Program-made: the position numbers and the translations under genes
From: an uncultured Porphyromonadaceae bacterium
Lineage (GTDB): Bacteria > Bacteroidota > Bacteroidia > Bacteroidales > Muribaculaceae
DNA length: 35,453 nt
Assembly: GCA_946553045.1 (NCBI GenBank)
Contig: CAMNRO010000027.1
Span: 1 to 35,453, forward strand
Direction: 5' to 3'
Notes under the pieces: model-generated
What the model was told of the DNA's origin: nothing
Seen by the model: only the letters and a program-made list of their open reading frames with translations
Database searches by the model: none
Shown here: piece by piece, positions 18,185-26,726 of the stretch
How the letters are laid out: each line of letters begins with the position of its first letter
How positions within the stretch are numbered: the stretch's first letter is position 1

Positions 18185-19399
18185 ATGAAGCCTTATCTCG
18201 TCCTATTCGTTACAGCCATGCTACTGTATTCTTGTTCGAAGGAAGAATTGCATGTTCCAGACCGTCCCGGAACCGAACCGGAGCAGCCTGTATTGCCGGA
18301 AATACGGAACAATATCGATTTTTCTGACACGAATATCTCGGAGCTAAACGTCGACGATAACGATGGTGTAATATACATTATATTATATAGGGATATATCC
18401 GGCAATGCAGCACCTCGCTCTTGCCGCCTCACGCTTGCCGAGGGCAGCGACTTTGCCTCGGTCGACGGCATAGCCGAGTTCGCAGAAGGAAGCGGCACAG
18501 CAAAGGCCGCCCTCAGATACCGGCCTTCAAAAATGGGCACAAAACGGCGCACGGCAAAGATAGTGCTCGACGAAAGCGGCAAATCATGGTCTGTAGCATT
18601 CACGAAGAGCGACGCCGAATGGGCAGACGGCGGCACGATGCTGATGTTCGACGGCGACGGATTCTGCGAGTTAGACGCGAAGTACCGCCGCGACGGCGAC
18701 AGGACAGGGTGGATTCTGAGCCGAGGAAATATAGAGCGGCGTTTTTCGGTGGCAAAAGGTTCTGTTGAGGTCGTTGCCGGAGAGAGCATACTGCCTGCTT
18801 CAGCCTACGGACAGTCGGATTTATGGCCCGCCACGGGTGTGGAATCATATTTTTCCGACGATTTCATTGCCTTGAACGTGTGCGGTTTCGACAATGGCGT
18901 TCCAGCCTTTCCGCACACAGAGTATTTCTTCAGGATTCCGGGCTCTTACGCCACAGCGACAATATGCGACGGCTGGCTGCTGCCGGTTCTGGCCATCGAC
19001 GCGAAGCTTCTCGATCCACGCGAAAATCAGTGGAAAGCGCCCGCCCGAATAGAGAACGACGGCAGTGTGACGGTTTTCGGGCCTTATCACAACGGTTCGC
19101 CCGTACACCGCGTCAATGGCGCGGCGCTGTCGGCGGCATGGAGGATAGACATAAGCGGCACCCGCGCCGACATCGCCCCTCAGTTCTCAGGATTCAAAAA
19201 CACCGACGTATTCGACTTCGATTTCATGATTACGGCCACCGGCTCCTTCGACATCACGACTTCAGAGCTGGTTTTTCCGCAGCCTCTGCACAATTGCAAT
19301 GAAAGCGGATTCAAGAGCGAAAACGTAGACTGCCGCTGGGGAAACATGTTGCCGACATCTATTGTCATCGGACCTGTGTCAAGCTTCGAGCATCAATGA
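18185..19399 (+). CDS. Lipoprotein of unknown function, divergent from the SusCD operon
   Basis: The 404-residue product has a lipoprotein signal ending LLYSC (Cys17), then SKEE. I do not recognise a named family. Residues ~38-128 look like an immunoglobulin-like/Calx-beta-like module (SCRLTLAEGSDFASVDGIAE; RTAKIVLDESGKSW). This recalls the N-terminal module of the lipoprotein encoded at 10993-12909. The rest is beta-rich. I chose the ATG at 18185 because it starts the lipoprotein signal and follows a good promoter; an open frame upstream to 18035 would run across that promoter. Its 3' end overlaps the convergent acetyltransferase gene by 21 bases. By position it may serve the same surface system as the SusCD operon. 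Confidence 0.78.
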   Translation: MKPYLVLFVTAMLLYSCSKEELHVPDRPGTEPEQPVLPEIRNNIDFSDTNISELNVDDNDGVIYIILYRDISGNAAPRSCRLTLAEGSDFASVDGIAEFAEGSGTAKAALRYRPSKMGTKRRTAKIVLDESGKSWSVAFTKSDAEWADGGTMLMFDGDGFCELDAKYRRDGDRTGWILSRGNIERRFSVAKGSVEVVAGESILPASAYGQSDLWPATGVESYFSDDFIALNVCGFDNGVPAFPHTEYFFRIPGSYATATICDGWLLPVLAIDAKLLDPRENQWKAPARIENDGSVTVFGPYHNGSPVHRVNGAALSAAWRIDISGTRADIAPQFSGFKNTDVFDFDFMITATGSFDITTSELVFPQPLHNCNESGFKSENVDCRWGNMLPTSIVIGPVSSFEHQ

Positions 19400-20440
19400 C
19401 ATATAAGGTCTGCGGGTTGGCAAGCCTAAAATGTCGCCGGTCTTTTCGGCACTGAAAAGTATAGAGGTCAGCACCGAAACCGGCACATCGAGGTCAGGCT
19501 TGCTGACGCTTGTGGAACTTCTCTCGCATGTGCCGCCTGAAATCCGGTAGAATCCGGCATTTTCAGGAAAAAGGCTGTCGTGCAAGCGTATATCGGTCTT
19601 GAGGCAAGGGTGAGCTGCCGCCAGCGCCCCGAGCACAGCTTCGGGATTGACGATGCGGGCCATGCCGCGGACCCGCAGATTGGCTCTGACACCCGACAGC
19701 GGCGGCCGCCAGACCGAGAAATGCCTTTCGCCGGCTTCCACACGCAGTGTGGCAAGTGCCGCCAGAGCCGTCTCCTCGGTATCGGCCATAAGAGACCTCA
19801 CGACAACAGTGCTGTCAGGCCGTTTTGCATCCCACGCGGCAAAAAGACATGCGGCGTCGGCGCCGTTGCGGATAAAAACAACGCTGTGACCCTTCTCGAA
19901 TTCAAGGTCGGCCATAATATGGCGAAAATCGGCCTCCGAGTGCATGACGCCGCACCCTACCCTGCTCTCAACCTCATGAAACATGGCATAGGTAGGCTCT
20001 ACCGCCACACCCTCGCCACCGGCAAAATCATGGACCGAGGTATAGCGCTCCTCGTCGGCATAAAAACTGTCGGCGAATCCAAAACGGATATAGAACGCAT
20101 AAAGACTGCGGTTTGCGGGTATAAGCTCGCAAAAAGCATAGCCGCGGCGACGTGCTTCGACAAGGGCTTCGCCGACAGCACGCGATGCCAGTCCGCGGGT
20201 ACGGGCCTCGGGGCGCGTTGCCACACAGCTGATATAACCCGACGGCACTACGCCGCCGGCATATGCGAAAGCATACTCCCGAAGCAGAGCCGACGCAGCC
20301 GCCCGGCCAGCAGAATCATCGGCCAGAAAGATATCGCCGTCGGCCTTGGCGGTCACTACTTCATCGAAAAACCAGCGGCGCCAGCGGGGGCTGTCATCGA
20401 ATGCCGAAGCATATATTTCTTCAAACTGAGTCTTTTTCAT
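19379..20440 (-). CDS. Eis-like GNAT-family N-acetyltransferase
   Basis: This 353-residue cytosolic protein likely moves acetyl from acetyl-CoA to an amine. The GNAT fold is in the first ~150 residues: strand YISCVATRPEARTRGLASRA carries the acetyl-CoA motif R80-x-x-G83-x-A85, followed by ANRSLYAFYIRFGF. The long C-terminal part fits the second GNAT-like plus SCP2-like domains of the Eis group, though it is shorter than mycobacterial Eis. The start at 20440 is preferred because it overlaps the upstream stop as ATGA, a sign of translational coupling to the NADH dehydrogenase. Real substrates are unknown. Confidence 0.85.
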   Translation of the reverse strand: MKKTQFEEIYASAFDDSPRWRRWFFDEVVTAKADGDIFLADDSAGRAAASALLREYAFAYAGGVVPSGYISCVATRPEARTRGLASRAVGEALVEARRRGYAFCELIPANRSLYAFYIRFGFADSFYADEERYTSVHDFAGGEGVAVEPTYAMFHEVESRVGCGVMHSEADFRHIMADLEFEKGHSVVFIRNGADAACLFAAWDAKRPDSTVVVRSLMADTEETALAALATLRVEAGERHFSVWRPPLSGVRANLRVRGMARIVNPEAVLGALAAAHPCLKTDIRLHDSLFPENAGFYRISGGTCERSSTSVSKPDLDVPVSVLTSILFSAEKTGDILGLPTRRPYMSLMLEA

Positions 20441-21729
20441 TCTTTCCAATATGAGCGGAGGGGATAGCGGTCGGGGCGCATGAGAAGCCTCAGGCCCGAC
20501 GAGAAGGTAAAATATCCCCACATCCAGTTGATAAACACTACCGTGCGGTTTCTCATGCCAAGGAGAGATATGAGATGTACAAACATCCACGCAAGCCATG
20601 CAATGCGCCCGCTGAGATGCAGCCCACGCATATCGACCACGGCGCGGTTGCGGCCTACCGTAGCCATCGAGCCTTTATCGTGATAGCGGAAGGGCTCCAT
20701 GGCCTCACCTGGCTCACGGCTGAGATTGCGGGCGAGGCAGCGGGCCTGCTGCATGGCGACGGGCGCCACCTGCGGCAGCCCCGACGGATAGCCGTCGGCC
20801 ATCTGGAGCGATATGTCGCCGATGGCGTAGACATCGGGCACACCCTCGACAGCATTGAAGGCGTCTACAGCCCAACAGCCACCCCGCGACGGCCGCACGT
20901 CTGTGCCTTCGAGCGGAATGGCGACACCGGTAATGCCGGCAGTCCAGATAACGGTGTCGGCGGCGATAGTGGAACCGTCGGCAAACGAAAGCACCTTGTC
21001 GTCGTATCCCTTCATCACCTTTCCCAGCTGTACTTCCACAAGAAGCGAGCCAAGTGCCTTGAAGGCATCCTCGCCCGACTTCGCGCTCATATTACCAAGC
21101 AGACGCGCACCGCCCTCGACAAGCACAACGCGCATTTCGCCGGGGTCTATCGATGGATACTCGCGCTTGAGGACATAGCGCTTGAGTTCGCCGAGAGCTC
21201 CGGCAATCTCTACACCCGTCGGGCCACCGCCGACAACCACAAAAGTGAGCAGCCGACGCCTCAGCGCCTCATCGCGGCACAGCGCCGCCCGCTCCAGGCA
21301 GGCAAGCACCTCGTTGCGGCAGCGTATGGCCTCGGTGGTGCTCTTCAGCGTGAACACATATTTCTCAAGGTCGGGAATCCCGAAGAAGTTGTTGGTAGAG
21401 CCGGCGGCAATCACGAGCTTGTCGTAATGCAGCGTCTCATAGCGGGTAAGGACCTTTCGGGCTGCAACATCGATTGACATGACATCACCGAAATGGAAAC
21501 TGACCCCGCGGTAATTACGCCCGCGAATCTCGCGGCGCAGCGGAAACGAAATAGTAGACGGCTCCAGACCGGAAGAGGCAACCTGATAGAACAGCGGCGG
21601 AAAACTATGATAGTTGTTCCGGTCTACAAGCACCACCTCCCACTTGCTTTTATCCACATAGCGGGCCACCGACAGGCCGCCGAAGCCGCCTCCGATGATA
21701 AGCAAACGTTGTTTCTGTTCTGTTTTCAT
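20437..21729 (-). CDS. ndh: Type II NADH:quinone oxidoreductase (NDH-2)
   Basis: This single-subunit FAD enzyme passes electrons from NADH to the quinone pool without pumping protons. Of its 430 residues, the FAD-binding Rossmann motif is LLIIGGGFGGLS (9-20) and the NADH-binding motif VVVGGGPTGVE (164-174). The C-terminal quarter has hydrophobic and aromatic segments (WLAWMFVHLISLLG; TVVFINWMWGYFTF) that attach it to the membrane, as in this family. I chose the ATG at 21729; the open frame extends to 21795 through a hairpin and is unlikely to be translated. It is first in a two-gene unit with the acetyltransferase. Confidence 0.93.
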   Translation of the reverse strand: MKTEQKQRLLIIGGGFGGLSVARYVDKSKWEVVLVDRNNYHSFPPLFYQVASSGLEPSTISFPLRREIRGRNYRGVSFHFGDVMSIDVAARKVLTRYETLHYDKLVIAAGSTNNFFGIPDLEKYVFTLKSTTEAIRCRNEVLACLERAALCRDEALRRRLLTFVVVGGGPTGVEIAGALGELKRYVLKREYPSIDPGEMRVVLVEGGARLLGNMSAKSGEDAFKALGSLLVEVQLGKVMKGYDDKVLSFADGSTIAADTVIWTAGITGVAIPLEGTDVRPSRGGCWAVDAFNAVEGVPDVYAIGDISLQMADGYPSGLPQVAPVAMQQARCLARNLSREPGEAMEPFRYHDKGSMATVGRNRAVVDMRGLHLSGRIAWLAWMFVHLISLLGMRNRTVVFINWMWGYFTFSSGLRLLMRPDRYPLRSYWKE

Positions 21730-21779
21730 GTACTTGAAACAAGCACAGACTGCTCCTGGTTTGAGTTCGGGTATCATAA

Positions 21780-21806
21780 AAGGGAACTCTGTCACAGAGT
21801 TCCCTT
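21780..21806 (-). terminator. Hairpin in the ndh leader (possible attenuator or upstream terminator)
   Basis: AAGGGAACTCTG and CAGAGTTCCCTT form a perfect 12-bp stem with a 3-base loop, followed on the minus strand by TTAT (the stem itself ends in TT). It lies downstream of the ndh promoter predicted at 21867-21898 and 50 bases before the ATG, so it should be in the leader RNA. It may act as an attenuator, or may stop read-through from carB, which has no clear terminator of its own. Confidence 0.55.
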
Positions 21807-21866
21807 CTATGGGTTTCCAATAGGTACAATTTCTAAGGTAAAAAAGATTGTTTTAGGTTTGCGCTA

Positions 21867-21898
21867 CAAAGTTCTGCCTTTTTGGCCGTGCAGCCAAA
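21867..21898 (-). promoter_or_regulatory. ndh promoter with nearby dyads
   Basis: On the minus strand -33 TTTG (21895-21898), a 20-bp spacer and GAACTTTG (21867-21874) give a promoter with one -7 mismatch. The -33 box is part of an inverted repeat, TTTGGC (21881-21886) with GCCAAA (21893-21898). Just upstream a perfect dyad ATATGTT-ATCC-AACATAT lies at 21906-21923. These may be operator sites; no regulator family can be named. The rest of 21924-22068 is A/T-rich with nothing recognised. Confidence 0.6.
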
Positions 21899-22068
21899 TA
21901 TTTTTATATGTTATCCAACATATTTCTTTAGCACTTCGAGCGAGTCCAATCTTTCTCCTGAGCTTAAACACCTATCTTTCAAAAAATTAATCAATTTTTA
22001 ATAAAAACCATTACACTCAATGGAATTTGTTAAAAAATGTTATTACAAGGTTTGACAAGCACTTTTAC

Positions 22069-25000
22069 TCAATATTCCTGCCAACTTTTTATTTCGATTT
22101 CGTCGGGCGAAATCCTTGTGAAGGCCCTCACGAAGGCCGATGCAAGGCGCGAGTTGGTAAGGAGCGGAATATTTAGGTCGATGGCCGCACGGCGTATCTT
22201 ACGGCCATTGCTGAGCTCGGTGCCTGTGAGGTTTTTAGGAATATTCACCACAAAATCAACCTCATGATTATGCAACAGATCGAGAGCCTGCGGCTGCGAT
22301 TCGGGCATCGACGGCCAGTAAACGCGTACTGCCGGAATACCATTCTCGTTCAGGAACTGACATGTGCCTCCGGTTGCATATATGGTGAGCCCGGCCCGAT
22401 GTAGCAGATGGGCAGCCTCGAGCATATCGGCCTTCTGCTTTGGCGTGCCGGTGCTCAGCAGGACCGCCTTGTGCGGCACACGTAGCCCGACAGCGAGCAG
22501 CGACGTAAGCACGGCGGCATCTGTATCGTCGCCAATACAGCCCACTTCGCCGGTCGAAGCCATGTCGACCCCAAGCACAGGGTCGGCGCCTCCGAGTCGC
22601 GAGAACGAGAACTGCGAGGCCTTCACGCCAACATAGTCGAGGTCGAAGGCACTCTTCGAAGGCTTCTCCACGGGCAGACCGAGCATGACACGTGTAGCGA
22701 GGTCGATAAAGTTGATTTTAAGCACCTTCGACACAAAGGGGAAGCTTCGCGATGCACGCAGATTGCACTCTATCACCTTTATATCGTTGTTCTTGGCAAG
22801 GAACTGTATATTGAAAGGACCCGAGATATTGAGCGCTCTGGCAATCTGCCCGGCAACCTTCTTTATACGCCTCATGGTTTCCACATAGAGCTTCTGGGGC
22901 GGGAACTGAATGGTTGCGTCGCCGCTGTGAACGCCGGCAAACTCTATATGCTCCGAGATGGCATAAGCCTTGATTTCGCCATCGGCGGCAACGGCATCCA
23001 TCTCTATTTCCTTGGCATACTGTATGAACTCGCTTACCACCACAGGATGCTTCTTCGACACATTGGCGGCCAGCTTGAGGAAGCGGCGCAGCTCGTCGGA
23101 GTTCGAGCATACGTTCATGGCTGCGCCCGAAAGCACATAACTCGGTCGCACAAGCACCGGGAATCCGACCTCTGCCACAAAACTGTCTATATCCTCGAAG
23201 CTCGTCAGTTCGCGCCAGCGGGGCTGGTCGATACCCAGGCTGTCGAGCATGGCCGAGAATTTATGGCGGTCTTCGGCGCGGTCGATGCTTGCGGCCGACG
23301 TGCCGAGGATATTCACCCCGCTGCCGTCGAGACGTGTGGCAAGGTTGTTCGGTATCTGGCCGCCTACCGACAGAATGACGCCGTGCGGATTCTCCAGTTC
23401 GAGAATGTCCATCACACGCTCAAAAGTAAGCTCATCGAAGTACAGACGGTCGCAGATATCGTAGTCGGTCGACACTGTTTCCGGGTTGTAATTTATCATC
23501 ACCGAGCGCCATCCCTCCTTACGGGCTGTCATAAGCGCATTTACCGAGCACCAGTCGAATTCCACCGACGAGCCGATACGGTATGCGCCCGAACCGAGCA
23601 CCACCACAGAGCGGTGGTCGCCTGTGTATTCCACATCGTTATAGGAGCCGTTATAGGTAAGATAGAGATAGTTTGTCGCCGCAGGATATTCAGCCGCAAG
23701 AGTATCTATCTGCTTCACGCACGGCAAAATGCCGATTTCCTTACGGCGCATGCGCACCGCCATCGTCAGTTCTTCGGCTCGCTCCGTAAAGCTATCTTTA
23801 AAGACCGCACGGCCAATCTGGAAATCGCTGAAACCCTGCTGCTTGGCCTGACGCATCAAAATTCCGGGCACAGCCTGGAGGTCGTTGAAGCCTTCGAGTT
23901 CCTCGGCCGTGTCCACAATCTTACGCAGTTTGAAAAGGAACCAGCGGTCTATCTTGGTGAGCTCATGTATCCTGTCGACAGTATAACCCTCGGCAAAAGC
24001 CTTGGCTATGACAAAAATACGGCGGTCGGTCGGAGTCTGGAGGGCGGCGTCGATGTCGGCGATATTGAAATCGCGGTTTTCGATGAAACCATGCATGCCC
24101 TGCCCTATCATACGGAGACCTTTCTGAATAGCCTCCTCGAAAGTGCGGCCTATGGCCATCACCTCGCCCACCGACTTCATCGATGAGCCGATATGACGGT
24201 CTACACCATGGAACTTACCGAGGTCCCAGCGCGGAATCTTCACCACAACATAGTCGAGCGCAGGCTCGAAGAATGCCGAAGTGCTCTGGGTCACATTATT
24301 GCGGAGGTCGAACAGACCATAGCCGAGCGCAAGCTTGGCCGCAACAAAAGCCAGCGGATAGCCCGTCGCCTTGGAGGCAAGGGCCGACGAACGGCTCAGG
24401 CGGGCGTTGACCTCGATGACGCGATAGTCCATCGACTCGGGGTCGAATGCATACTGCACGTTGCACTCGCCGACAATGCCGATATGGCGTATAATCTTGA
24501 TAGCAAGCGAACGAAGATAGTGGTAATCATCGTTCGACAGCGTCTGCGACGGAGCCACGACAATACTCTCGCCGGTATGAATGCCCAGCGGGTCGAAATT
24601 CTCCATGTTGCACACCGTGATACAGTTATCGTAACGGTCGCGGACAACCTCGTACTCAACCTCTTTCCAGCCCTTGAGCGACTTCTCGACAAGCACCTGA
24701 GGCGAAAACGACAGAGCCTTCTCGACAAGAGCGACAAGCTCGGCATCGTTATCGCAGAAACCGCTGCCAAGACCTCCGAGGGCATATGCAGCACGCACAA
24801 TCACCGGGTAGCCAAGACCGCGCGCAACACGCAGGGCATCGTCTACCGTATCGACAGCCTCGCTCGATATGGTCTTGACATCTATCTGATTGAGCTTTTC
24901 AACGAAGAGCTCGCGGTCTTCCGTATCCATGATGGCCTGGACGGGAGTGCCGAGCACTTCCACGCCATAACGCTCGAGAACGCCCGTACGATAGAGCTCG

Positions 25001-25290
25001 ACACCGCAGTTGAGAGCCGTCTGGCCGCCGAAAGCAAGCAGAATGCCGTCGGGACGCTCCTTCTCGATCACCCGTTCGACAAAATAAGGTGTCACCGGCA
25101 GAAAGTATGTCTGGTCGGCCATGCCTTCCGAGGTCTGCACCGTGGCGATATTCGGATTCACCAGCACGGTGGTGACACCTTCTTCGCGCAATGCCTTGAG
25201 AGCCTGTGCTCCTGAATAATCGAACTCGCCGGCCTCGCCGATTTTGAGAGCGCCGCTGCCTAAAAGCAGCACTTTGTTATATTTCTTCAT
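22069..25290 (-). CDS. carB: Carbamoyl-phosphate synthase large subunit
   Basis: CarB makes carbamoyl phosphate from bicarbonate, ammonia (channelled from CarA) and two ATP, feeding pyrimidine and arginine synthesis. At 1073 residues it has full family length. It has the N-terminal carboxyphosphate domain (KVLLLGSGALKIGEAGEFDY at 6-25; AYALGGLGSGF), an oligomerisation region, a second ATP-grasp carbamate kinase half starting near VVVLGSGAYRIGSSVEFDW, and a C-terminal MGS-like allosteric domain (about 940-1073; LTIYATGGTCQFLNENGIP). It begins 6 bases after the carA stop and shares its promoter. No obvious terminator follows. Confidence 0.98.
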   Translation of the reverse strand: MKKYNKVLLLGSGALKIGEAGEFDYSGAQALKALREEGVTTVLVNPNIATVQTSEGMADQTYFLPVTPYFVERVIEKERPDGILLAFGGQTALNCGVELYRTGVLERYGVEVLGTPVQAIMDTEDRELFVEKLNQIDVKTISSEAVDTVDDALRVARGLGYPVIVRAAYALGGLGSGFCDNDAELVALVEKALSFSPQVLVEKSLKGWKEVEYEVVRDRYDNCITVCNMENFDPLGIHTGESIVVAPSQTLSNDDYHYLRSLAIKIIRHIGIVGECNVQYAFDPESMDYRVIEVNARLSRSSALASKATGYPLAFVAAKLALGYGLFDLRNNVTQSTSAFFEPALDYVVVKIPRWDLGKFHGVDRHIGSSMKSVGEVMAIGRTFEEAIQKGLRMIGQGMHGFIENRDFNIADIDAALQTPTDRRIFVIAKAFAEGYTVDRIHELTKIDRWFLFKLRKIVDTAEELEGFNDLQAVPGILMRQAKQQGFSDFQIGRAVFKDSFTERAEELTMAVRMRRKEIGILPCVKQIDTLAAEYPAATNYLYLTYNGSYNDVEYTGDHRSVVVLGSGAYRIGSSVEFDWCSVNALMTARKEGWRSVMINYNPETVSTDYDICDRLYFDELTFERVMDILELENPHGVILSVGGQIPNNLATRLDGSGVNILGTSAASIDRAEDRHKFSAMLDSLGIDQPRWRELTSFEDIDSFVAEVGFPVLVRPSYVLSGAAMNVCSNSDELRRFLKLAANVSKKHPVVVSEFIQYAKEIEMDAVAADGEIKAYAISEHIEFAGVHSGDATIQFPPQKLYVETMRRIKKVAGQIARALNISGPFNIQFLAKNNDIKVIECNLRASRSFPFVSKVLKINFIDLATRVMLGLPVEKPSKSAFDLDYVGVKASQFSFSRLGGADPVLGVDMASTGEVGCIGDDTDAAVLTSLLAVGLRVPHKAVLLSTGTPKQKADMLEAAHLLHRAGLTIYATGGTCQFLNENGIPAVRVYWPSMPESQPQALDLLHNHEVDFVVNIPKNLTGTELSNGRKIRRAAIDLNIPLLTNSRLASAFVRAFTRISPDEIEIKSWQEY

Positions 25291-25296
25291 AATCGC

Positions 25297-26418
25297 CTAC
25301 AGAAGTGCTATAAAGTCATCGAAAAGAAATTCGGTATCGCGCGGGCCGCTCGAAGCCTCGGGGTGGAACTGAGCCGAGAAGAAGGGCAAGGTCTTATGGC
25401 GTATGCCCTCGTTTGTTCCGTCGTTCATATTCACAAAAAGCGGCTCCCAGCACGAAGGAAGAGTGTCGTTGTCTACGGCAAAGCCATGGTTCTGCGAAGT
25501 GACAAAGCACTGATTGGTGCCGACACGGCGCACAGGCTGGTTATGGCTGCGATGTCCGTATTTCAGTTTGTATGTCTCGGCACCGGCTGCCTTGGCAAGG
25601 AGCTGGTTGCCCATACAGATACCGCAGATAGGCTTTTCCTTGTCCATGGCCTTTTTAATGTGCTCTACAGTTGTCTGGGCGAATGCCGGATTGCCCGGGC
25701 CATTGCTGATGAAAAGACCGTCGGCCTCGATTTTATTGAAATCATAATCCCACGGCACACGCACCACACGGACACCGCGGCGCAGAAGACACCTTATTAT
25801 ATTGTGCTTAATGCCGCAGTCGACCAGTATGACCGTCTTTTTTCCGTCTCCGGCAGCCTCGAGGGCTCCGTTGAGCTCCACTGGCTTCTCACCCGGAGCA
25901 TTGTAGACCAGAGGCGCCTTGCACGAAGTCAGTGCAATCAGATTTTCAGCGTTGGGGTCATAAAAATCGACATCGTCACTACCGTCAACTATCACTTTTC
26001 CAAGCATGGAGCCATGTGTGCGGAGATGCTTGGTGAGCGCGCGGGTGTCGATGTCGTACAGTCCGGGGATTTTTTCCTGTTTCAGCCATTCGGCCAGCGA
26101 TTTGTCGGCCAGCCAGTGACTGTATCGGAAGGCATAGTCCTGAGCGATAATCGCCCGGCAGTGTATCCTTGAACCTTCAAAATAATCTTTTAGCATATCG
26201 TCGCCTCCGGACGGCGGAACGCCGTAATTGCCGAGCTGCGGAAAAGTGGTGACGAGAATCTGACCTTCGTAGGAAGGGTCGGTGAGGCTCTCGGGATAAC
26301 CGGTCATGGCGGTGTTGAAAACCACTTCCCCGGCCGCGGAGCCTTCATAGCCGAAACTTCGGCCCTGAAATTCTGTGCCGTCCTGTAGCTTCAGGACTGC
26401 GACTTTGGTCGCCTGCAT
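25297..26418 (-). CDS. carA: Carbamoyl-phosphate synthase small (glutaminase) subunit
   Basis: CarA hydrolyses glutamine and sends ammonia to CarB. The 373-residue product has the CPSase small-chain N-domain (GEVVFNTAMTGYPESLTDPSY at 30-50, given as landmarks) and a class I glutamine amidotransferase domain. The nucleophile is Cys268 (CGICMGNQ), with His352 and Glu354 in FHPEA. The motif has GNQ where most proteobacterial CarA have GHQ; this residue is not part of the triad. The ATG at 26418 is chosen because conserved sequence starts there; the frame is open to 26487, but that stretch overlaps the predicted promoter. Confidence 0.97.
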   Translation of the reverse strand: MQATKVAVLKLQDGTEFQGRSFGYEGSAAGEVVFNTAMTGYPESLTDPSYEGQILVTTFPQLGNYGVPPSGGDDMLKDYFEGSRIHCRAIIAQDYAFRYSHWLADKSLAEWLKQEKIPGLYDIDTRALTKHLRTHGSMLGKVIVDGSDDVDFYDPNAENLIALTSCKAPLVYNAPGEKPVELNGALEAAGDGKKTVILVDCGIKHNIIRCLLRRGVRVVRVPWDYDFNKIEADGLFISNGPGNPAFAQTTVEHIKKAMDKEKPICGICMGNQLLAKAAGAETYKLKYGHRSHNQPVRRVGTNQCFVTSQNHGFAVDNDTLPSCWEPLFVNMNDGTNEGIRHKTLPFFSAQFHPEASSGPRDTEFLFDDFIALL

Positions 26419-26484
26419 AGATGTGTGTAAGTTTGAATAATTAGTTTTGGCGGCCATCAGCCTCTGAAAAGAGGTTTGACCGTG

Positions 26485-26516
26485 CAAAATTACTAATTAT
26501 TCTCTTACCCTGCAAC
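26485..26516 (-). promoter_or_regulatory. carAB promoter
   Basis: On the minus strand -33 GTTG (26513-26516), a 20-bp spacer and a perfect -7 TAATTTTG (26485-26492). Start near 26478 gives a ~60-nt leader with a small CCTCT-GAAA-AGAGG hairpin (26461-26474). No pyrimidine-responsive leader was recognised. Confidence 0.65.
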
Positions 26517-26626
26517 TGCGCCCCATCACACCGAGCGAAATATCTAATGCGTTTTCTGAGACATCTCACCTACAAGACGCAACAAAACGTCAAAAAGTGA
26601 CACAAAACAATATTTTTTCCTATTAT

Positions 26627-26658
26627 TTTGCAAAAAACACATCATTGTGCTATTTTTG
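26627..26658 (+). promoter_or_regulatory. Promoter of the DUF3857/transglutaminase pair
   Basis: -33 TTTG (26627-26630), a 20-bp spacer and -7 TATTTTTG (26651-26658) match the consensus fully. Start near 26665. This rules out the TTG at 26628 as a start codon and limits the next gene's start to after about 26665. Confidence 0.75.
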
Positions 26659-26726
26659 CGATATATTACTATCTGATACCAATCTCATACCTCTGCCTTA
26701 TTAAAACCAATATCTCTCACCTTATT

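Noticed and set aside
22927..24186. Plus-strand open frame of 419 codons inside carB
   Set aside because: carB is complete and conserved on the other strand. This frame is rich in His/Arg/Ala with no recognisable fold.
25600..25630. CarA motif GNQ in place of GHQ as a damaged active site
   Set aside because: The nucleophile Cys and the His/Glu pair are intact and the changed residue is outside the triad. I believe the GNQ form is normal in this phylum.
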